DNA of 64,000 nt from Jaminaea rosea (taxonomy: Eukaryota; Basidiomycota; Exobasidiomycetes; Microstromatales): NCBI RefSeq assembly GCF_003144245.1, contig NW_020289975.1, forward strand, positions 2,561,496 to 2,625,495, in the 5' to 3' direction. The notes beneath the pieces are model-generated. The model was given only the letters and a program-made list of their open reading frames with translations, was not told where the DNA came from and ran no database searches. Positions 58,001 through 64,000 of the stretch are shown in pieces (positions within the stretch are counted from its first letter, which is position 1; the number at the start of each line of letters is the position of its first letter). Made by a program: the position numbers and the translations under genes.

Positions 58001-61000
58001 ACGAAGGGGAAAGAACGAGCAGCGCGCACATTGCACTCGATGACCTTGATGTCGTTGTTCTTGGCGATGAACTGGATGTTGAAGGGGCCAGTGACGTGCA
58101 GGCTGGCTGCAATCTTGCTCGTAGCCACCTCGATGCGACGGACCGTCTCAGGGTCCAGATCTTGAGGCGGGAGAATGAGCGTAGCGTCACCCGAATGGAC
58201 ACCGGCGTTCTCTACGTGCTCCGAGATGTAGTGCATGACCATCTTGCCGTCCTTGGCGACGGCGTCCATCTCAATCTCCTTGGCGCCCTCGAGGTACTTG
58301 GTGATGACAACGGGGTGGTCGCGGTTGACGGCCGTAGCTTGCGACAAGTAGGATTGAAGGTCCTCGGGCGAGTACACGACGTTCATCGCAGCTCCACTCA
58401 GGACGTACGAGGGTCGAACGAGGACAGGGTAGCCAAAGCGGGCGCAGGCTTCCTTTGCCTCATCGAAGCTGGTCAACTCCTTCCACATGGGCTGATCAAC
58501 ACCGATCTTGTCAAGCATGCGCGAGAACTTGTAGCGGTTCTCTGCCATGTCGATCATCTCGGGAGAGGTGCCGTACACCTTGACACCCTGACGATACAAA
58601 GGCAGTGCGATGTTGTTGGGCGTCTGACCACCCATGGAGATGATGACACCTGCTGACTTCTCGACGTCGTAGATGTCCAGGACAGTCTCGAGAGAGATGT
58701 TCTCGAAGTAGAGACGGTCAGCCTCGTCGTAATCGGTCGAGACGGTCTCCGGGTTGTAGTTGACCATGACGGTCTTGAAGCCAGCTGCGCGGAGCGTGCG
58801 AATGGCCCTGACGGCACACCAGTCAAACTCGACCGACGAACCAATGCGGTAGACACCGGATCCCAGGACCATCACACCCTGGTCGGCGAAGTTGACGTCG
58901 TGCTCGCTGCCATTGTACGTCGTGTAGAGGTAGTTGGTGAAGGCAGGGAACTCGGCGGCGACTGTGTCGATCTGCTTGGTGAAGGGCATGATGCTGTTCT
59001 CTACTCGCAGACGGCGGACGGCGAGCTCGGTGCTGCCCAGAACCTTGGCAAGACGAGCGTCGCTGATACCAAGCTGCTTTGCTTGACGGAGATGGCCAAC
59101 GGAGAGAGTGGCTGCGTTGTACTGCGAGAAAGCCTGTTCTGCCATGACGATGTTGTTGAGCTTGCGCAAGAACCATCGGTCGATGAAAGAGAGCTCGTGG
59201 ATGCGGTCGACGGACATGCCCTTGGCCAATGCGTTGCCGACAGCGAAGAGGCGCTTGTCGGTGGGGGTCGTGAGCTCGGTGTCGATCTCTGCATCGTCGC
59301 TTGGGCCGTAGCTATTCTTGCCGAAGCCGTCGAATTGAGGGTCAATGGCACGGATGGCCTTCTGGATCGTCTCCTCAAAGGTTCGACCGATTGACATGAC
59401 CTCGCCTACACTCTTCATGCTCGAACCCAACTTGCTCGAGACTCGGACGAATTTACGCAGATCCCAACGGGGGATCTTGACGACGCAGTAGTCGAGCGAA
59501 GGCTCGAAGCAGGCCGACGTCTTGAGCGTGACCGAGTTGCGAATCTCGTTGAGAGGGATGCCGAGACCAAGCTTGGCAGCAATGAATGCCAAGGGGTAGC
59601 CAGTCGCCTTGGAAGCCAGGGCGGACGATCGCGACAAACGAGCGTTGACTTCGATGATGCAGTACTCACGAGTGTGAGGGTTGAGGGCGTACTGGATATT
59701 GCACTCTCCCACTACACCGAGGTGTCGAATGACATTGACGGCAGTGGTACGCAGCATGTTGAAGTCGTGGTCGTCGAGCGTTTGCGAAGGCGCGACGACG
59801 ATCGAGTCACCGGTGTGGACACCCAGAGGGTCGAAGTTCTCCATGTTGCACACGGTGATGCAGTTGTCGCGACCGTCACGGACGACTTCGTACTCGACCT
59901 CCTTCCAGCCTCGCATAGACCTCTCGACGAGGACCTGCGGACTGTTAGCAAAGGCCTGGTTGCACAGCTTGCGCAGGTCGTCCTCATTGTAGGCAAAGCC
60001 GGAGCCAAGACCACCCAGAGCAAAAGCAGCTCGGACAATGACGGGGAAACCGATATCGCGGGCGGCAGCCAGGGCCTCCTCCCAGGTGACGGCGGAGGCG
60101 CTCGGTGCACACTTCTCACCGATCTCTGCCATCGCATTGGCAAAGAGCTCACGGTCCTCGGTCGTGATGATGGTGTCGATGGGCGTACCGAGGATCTTGA
60201 CGCCCTCCTTGATGAGCTCGTCCTTGATCTTGATACCGACGTTGAGGGCCGTCTGACCACCGAAGGTCACGTAGATGCCATCTGGTCGCTCGTGGCGGAC
60301 GACATCCATGACAAAGTCTGGCGTGACGGGCAGGAAGTAGACCTTGTCTGCAAGACCAGACGACGTCTGAATGGTAGCGATATTGGGGTTGATAAGGACG
60401 GTGTAGATGCCCTCTTCCTTCAGAGCCTTGATGGCCTGCGAGCCCGAATAGTCGAATTCACCAGCCTGACCGATGGAGAGACCACCAGAACCAAGAACGA
60501 GGACCTTGCGCACGTTGACGCGAGGATATTTGGCGGCGTTGTCGGCTGCGAGACCACCAACCCACTTGACAGGGGGCAGAGGGGTAGCGACAGGGCCCGT
60601 GAGCTGAGCCTTGACGGTAGAGCAGTCGACGACGGAGCGAATGAAAACATCGAAGAGGTATTCTGTGTCGCGAGGCCCCGGTGTGGACTCGGGATGGAAT
60701 TGGACGGAAAACCAGGGGCCAAGCTCGGAATAGACACCCTCGTTGGACGAGTCGTTGGCGTTGTAGAAGAGCTCCTTCCAGCCGTTGGGCAAGCTGCTGG
60801 CGTCGACCTCGAAACCATGGTTCTGAGACGTCTGCGAGCATCGACCAGAGATGACGTCGACGCATGGGATGTTGTGCCCACGGTTACCGAAGAGCATCTT
60901 CTTGGTCTTGGCGCCGGCTGCGAGGGAAAGGAGCTGGTGACCAAGACAGATACCAAAGATGGGCAGAGCCTGCGAGCCTTGGAGAGCGAGGGCCTTGCGC

Positions 61001-62048
61001 AGGTTTGCAATGGTGGGGCCGCACGACGTCGGGTCACCGGGACCGTTGGAGATGAAGAGACCATCAAAGGGTTCAGACTCGACGGCCGGGTTGAGGAAGT
61101 CGTGGTCCCAAGGGACGACCTTGAGCTCGACCCCTCGGCTGGTGAAGCAGCGGATCTGGTTGTACTTCATGCCCACGTCGAGGGCCAAGATGCGAATGGG
61201 TCGGCCCGAGGGGTGAAGGAGGGGAGGAGCGCCGATGCGAGAGAAGCCTCCCGCAGCAGTGTTGGCAGGAGTGTAGAGCTGGGGCTTCTTGCTCGAGACG
61301 AGGGCGACGAGGTTGACTGTGTTGGGGTCGGCGAAGGGCACGTCGACAAAGGAGGACTTCCAGTCGGCCTCAGCATCGGCGCTATCACGCACGGGCGCGT
61401 CGGCGCGCTTGGCGAGGAGCTTGCCCAACATGCTTCCCTCATTGCGGATTCGCTTGACGAGGGATCGAGTGTCGACGCCATAGATGGCTGGGACGCCGTT
61501 CTCCTTGAGCCAGTCTCCAAGGGAGCTCGAAGCGAGCCAGTGGCTGTACTCTTCGCTGTACGATGCAACAACGAGACCGGCGACGTGGATGCGCGAAGAC
61601 TCAAAAGGCGATGCAAGGAGGGCATTGAGCGACTTGGTGGCCTCCTCGCGAGAGGGCACACCGTAGTTGCCGATGAGCGGGAAGGTGAGGACCAGGATCT
61701 GCCCTTCGTACGAAGGGTCAGTCAGAGACTCGACGTATCCGACCATACCTGCAGAGCGAAGGTACGACGAACAGGTGAGCACGAGGACGAAGTCCCGTGT
61801 CGCAGCTCTGGCGCAAGCTTACCAGTCTGGAAGACGCATTCTCCGCTGATGCTCTTGCCCTCAGCTCCGAAGCTCATACCACGGTACGAGGTGCCGTCAG
61901 CGAGCTCGAGAACCATCTCGCCGTCGACTTTGCCCGAGAGAGGCGCGCTCGTGGCCGGTGCAGAGGGTGACGGGAGCCTCGAGGCCGTACCAGTACGAGA
62001 CATGGCCGATGACGTGGGCTGTGTCGTGGGTTGCGAGGCTGTGGCCAT
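55060..62048 (-). CDS. URA2: Multifunctional pyrimidine synthesis protein (GATase - CPSase II - inactive DHOase - ATCase)
   Basis: Model: complement join of 62048-61823 and 61748-55060, giving 2304 aa (yeast Ura2 is 2214). It catalyses the first two steps of UMP synthesis: carbamoyl phosphate, then carbamoyl aspartate. Order: Ser/Pro-rich head; glutaminase with the nucleophile Cys in FGICLGHQ and the HPE of QFHPEST; the two CPSase halves ([18 protein letters not shown] near 430, [18 protein letters not shown] near 1000); a dihydroorotase-like domain; a Ser-rich linker; and ATCase with [24 protein letters not shown] and HPLPRTTEL. The DHOase-like part reads [13 protein letters not shown] where active enzymes have an HxH metal site, so it should be inactive, as in yeast; a separate URA4 is expected elsewhere. 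The intron is 61749-61822 (74 nt). Confidence 0.97.
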
Positions 62049-62604
62049 CTTGACGGCGCGATGTGAGGAAACAGTAGCAGAATCAAGAGGAGGCTGAGTG
62101 GATTAGTGGGGCGCACTTGGCGCGATAGCCCTTATTGGCTGCGTTCTGGGCAGGAAGGAGTGTGAGGTGGTGCGGGAGGGGGGAAGGGGGATGGGACTGG
62201 GAGAAGGCGGAGGGACTGGGTAGGGTACGTGCGTGCGTGTATGCTATATTCCAAGTGCAGAGTAGGAAGCTGTGAGGCTTGAGCTTTCCTTTCTCTCCAC
62301 GAGGATATCGTGGAGAAGGAGAAGAAGGGAAGGAAGGAAGCGGGCGCTGCACTCCCACTCACTTTACTCTCCTCGTTGCTCGACCACGTCTCTAAATCCG
62401 AGTGAAAAACGCGCGGAGAGCTGAGCAGACGCCGCCAGTGAAGCGCGAATCGATTATGTAAGCGCCCGTCGAGTTGCAACAGAATTTTGGACGCTCTCGA
62501 GGGCGGACGAGGACAATCAGGCGAGCAACGTCGAATTGTTGGTGCCCATCCGTCCGCATCATCAATCGATCGATCGTACAGGGGTCATCACGCCAATCAC
62601 GACG
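62049..62604. promoter_or_regulatory. Divergent promoter region URA2 / MAK21
   Basis: These 556 bp lie between divergent ATGs. They contain a perfect inverted repeat at 62294-62316 and a purine-rich run at about 62317-62340. No TATA box is obvious. Confidence 0.45.
62294..62316. repeat. Perfect inverted repeat, 9-bp arms and 5-bp spacer
   Basis: TCTCCACGA, GGATA, TCGTGGAGA. It lies about 250 bp upstream of URA2 and 290 bp upstream of MAK21. It could be a dimeric factor site or an RNA hairpin in the URA2 leader. Confidence 0.8.
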
Positions 62605-64000
62605 ATGGCGAGAGATTTCAGACCAAAAGACAAGAAGCAAGGCGGTGGAACGAAAGACAAGGCGTCCAGGCCTCAGGCTAACGGCCATGCGCAACAGCAG
62701 CCTCGCGACTTTAGACCAAAAGCTGCGAAGCCCAGCGGTCAACAGACTCGTTTCGGCGACGACGAGGAGCGTAGCAGCAGCAGCGCAATTGCTAGTGGAG
62801 AGGTAGCCCCGAGCGCACACTCAAGTGATGGAGACGATGGCGAAGAGGGAACAGAAGAGGAGCTGCGTGAAGCAATCGCAGCTCTAGGAGGGGAAGAGGG
62901 AGATTTGGATCTCATTTCGTCAAAGGCTCTCAAGGCCACTAAGGGCAAAGGAAAGCAGGACGATGGCAGTGAGGTGAGCACACTTTGATGAGACTAGAGA
63001 CTGGCTGTAGCTGACCATCGTCATCATCTGCCACCCGCAGGCTGGCCTTGGCGATGAGCTCAAGGCGTTCATGAAGGGCCTCAACCTTCCCACCGACGTC
63101 GTACCCCAGCCCGCTCCTGGCCCATCAAAGAGCCCTGCGAAGGAGGTCGGTGGCCCCGCGAAGAAGATGGATGATGATGCTGCTGCTGCTCTCCAGGAGC
63201 CCACACCGACGGACGCTGCTCGCGCCTCGCGAGCAGCAGATAAGGAGAGAACAAAGCAGGAGAAGAAGGAGGAGCGCCGCAGAATGGCAGAGGCGCAAAA
63301 GGCAGCAGCAGATGAGAACAAGCGCAAGGCATCCAAGGTCGAGGAAATCGCAAAAAAGGCAAAGGAGACGGCAGCAAAGAAGAAGGTTGAACAGAAGAGC
63401 AATGCTGTGGTCGAGGCAGCCAAGGCCTCTAGCAAGCCGACTGTCAAGGAGGCAACCTCGCAGCTTCTCATCACGCCAGCTCCTCAATGGATGGGCACCG
63501 ACGTTGAGGCTCTTGGGCCTTCCTCGTCTTCAGCATCGTCTTCGGCCCTGTCACACGACAGGGTCGTTTCTCTACTCGCCGAAGGCAATGCCGTACTCAG
63601 CGCCGAGAACGCCACGTATCACTCACTCCTCAACTCCGGGTCTCACAGCATGACGGCTGCTCTCGGCGGCCTCACGCCCAGCGATGCTAAGTTCATCTCG
63701 TCCCTCCTCGGCGATACATCCTCTATTTCTGGCAGCGCTGGAGGCGGTGGTACACTTTCGGATCGAATCGCCGCTCATGCCTTGCTACTGGGCTCATCGG
63801 CGCTTCACAATTTGCGCTCGCTCGATGCCCTTGTCACCATGGCAGGCAAGAAGAGCCGAGAGGAGAGCGGTCGCGCTACACGCGCTCTGGCAGACTGGTT
63901 TGCGGGTGCGGGGCTGGGTAGCTCAGGACGCAAGCTGCGCTACTTCCGCGACCAGCCCGAGCTCGCTGCCACAGCTGCGGCGCCCAGCTCGCGTGGAAAG
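62605..64000 (+). CDS. MAK21: Ribosome biogenesis protein Mak21/Noc1 (CBF/CEBPZ family), 3' end outside window
   Basis: Model so far: join of 62605-62973 and 63041-64000, 443 codons visible, open at the right edge. Mak21/Noc1 works with Noc2 in early assembly of the 60S ribosomal subunit in the nucleolus. The N-terminal 250 residues are Lys/Glu-rich and low complexity, as in the family. Then comes the conserved region beginning near TPSDAKFISSLL, with RIAAHALLLGSSALHNLRSL, LVTMAGKKSREESGRATRAL and SGRKLRYFRDQPEL, the Noc1 signature. The intron (67 nt, GTGAGC donor, CGCAG acceptor) is in phase 0. I chose the ATG at 62605 (MARDFRPKDKK); the open frame before it has no ATG in a better context. 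It diverges from URA2. Confidence 0.88.

Noticed and set aside
59674-62097. 807-codon open frame on plus opposite URA2
   Set aside because: It is the mirror of the strongly biased URA2 coding strand; composition is Val/Asp/Glu/Gly-rich without any family feature.

Overview
This window is nuclear DNA from a basidiomycete fungus, most likely a smut-related yeast or dimorph (Ustilaginomycotina; the placement is an inference). The genes are eukaryotic and closely packed on both strands. Most carry short introns of 64-132 nt with GTGAGT/GTGAGC/GTAAGT donors and (C/T)AG acceptors. The proteins are typical fungal housekeeping proteins. Exon models were built by hand from splice consensus, frame continuity and family conservation; every complete spliced model has a length divisible by three.

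Layout, left to right. 1-479: end of an unknown gene. 603-2553 (-): apparent fusion of an SHB17-like sedoheptulose bisphosphatase with thymidylate synthase. 2802-3977 (+): disordered protein. 4168-6288 (-): FAAH-type amidase. 6289-10591: gene-poor stretch holding a decayed coding region. 10592-12412 (+): amino-acid permease. 12889-16698 (-): SEC24. 17065-17556 (+): mitofissin/ATG44-like protein (DUF1748). 18054-20168 (-): Makorin-like CCCH-RING-CCCH protein. 20469-22118 (+): FAD oxidoreductase. 23490-24614 (+): four-TM protein. 25040-26047 (-): peroxisomal MaoC hydratase. 26320-27837 (-): old-yellow-type flavin oxidoreductase. 28683-29959 (-): histone H1. 29960-32522: gene-poor. 32523-33924 (+): fatty-acid hydroxylase. 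34033-36033 (-): F-box protein. 36909-37877 (-): disordered protein. 37878-40673: gene-poor. 40674-42544 (-) and 42981-43751 (+): HSP60 and HSP10, head to head. 45019-46709 (+): beta-tubulin. 47209-48949 (+): HGSNAT/DUF1624-like membrane protein. 49157-50679 (+): SEC13. 50937-52062 (-): DUF1295 reductase-like protein. 52797-54783 (+): photolyase. 55060-62048 (-): URA2. 62605-64000 (+): MAK21/NOC1, running off the edge.

Related genes: HSP60 and HSP10 form one folding machine and share a promoter region. SEC24 and SEC13 are both COPII coat subunits, but they lie 33 kb apart. URA2 opens pyrimidine synthesis and thymidylate synthase closes the dTMP branch; the sedoheptulose bisphosphatase fused to the latter belongs to riboneogenesis, which supplies ribose-5-phosphate. 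The MaoC hydratase ends in SKL and sits beside a flavin oxidoreductase on the same strand.

The strongest observations are the SHB17-thymidylate synthase fusion, glutamine at beta-tubulin position 198 (a benzimidazole-resistance position), the HSP60/HSP10 divergent pair, two genes whose first coding exon is only the ATG, and an unusually long structured first intron in histone H1. I saw no transposon, virus-like element, rRNA, convincing tRNA or CRISPR array.
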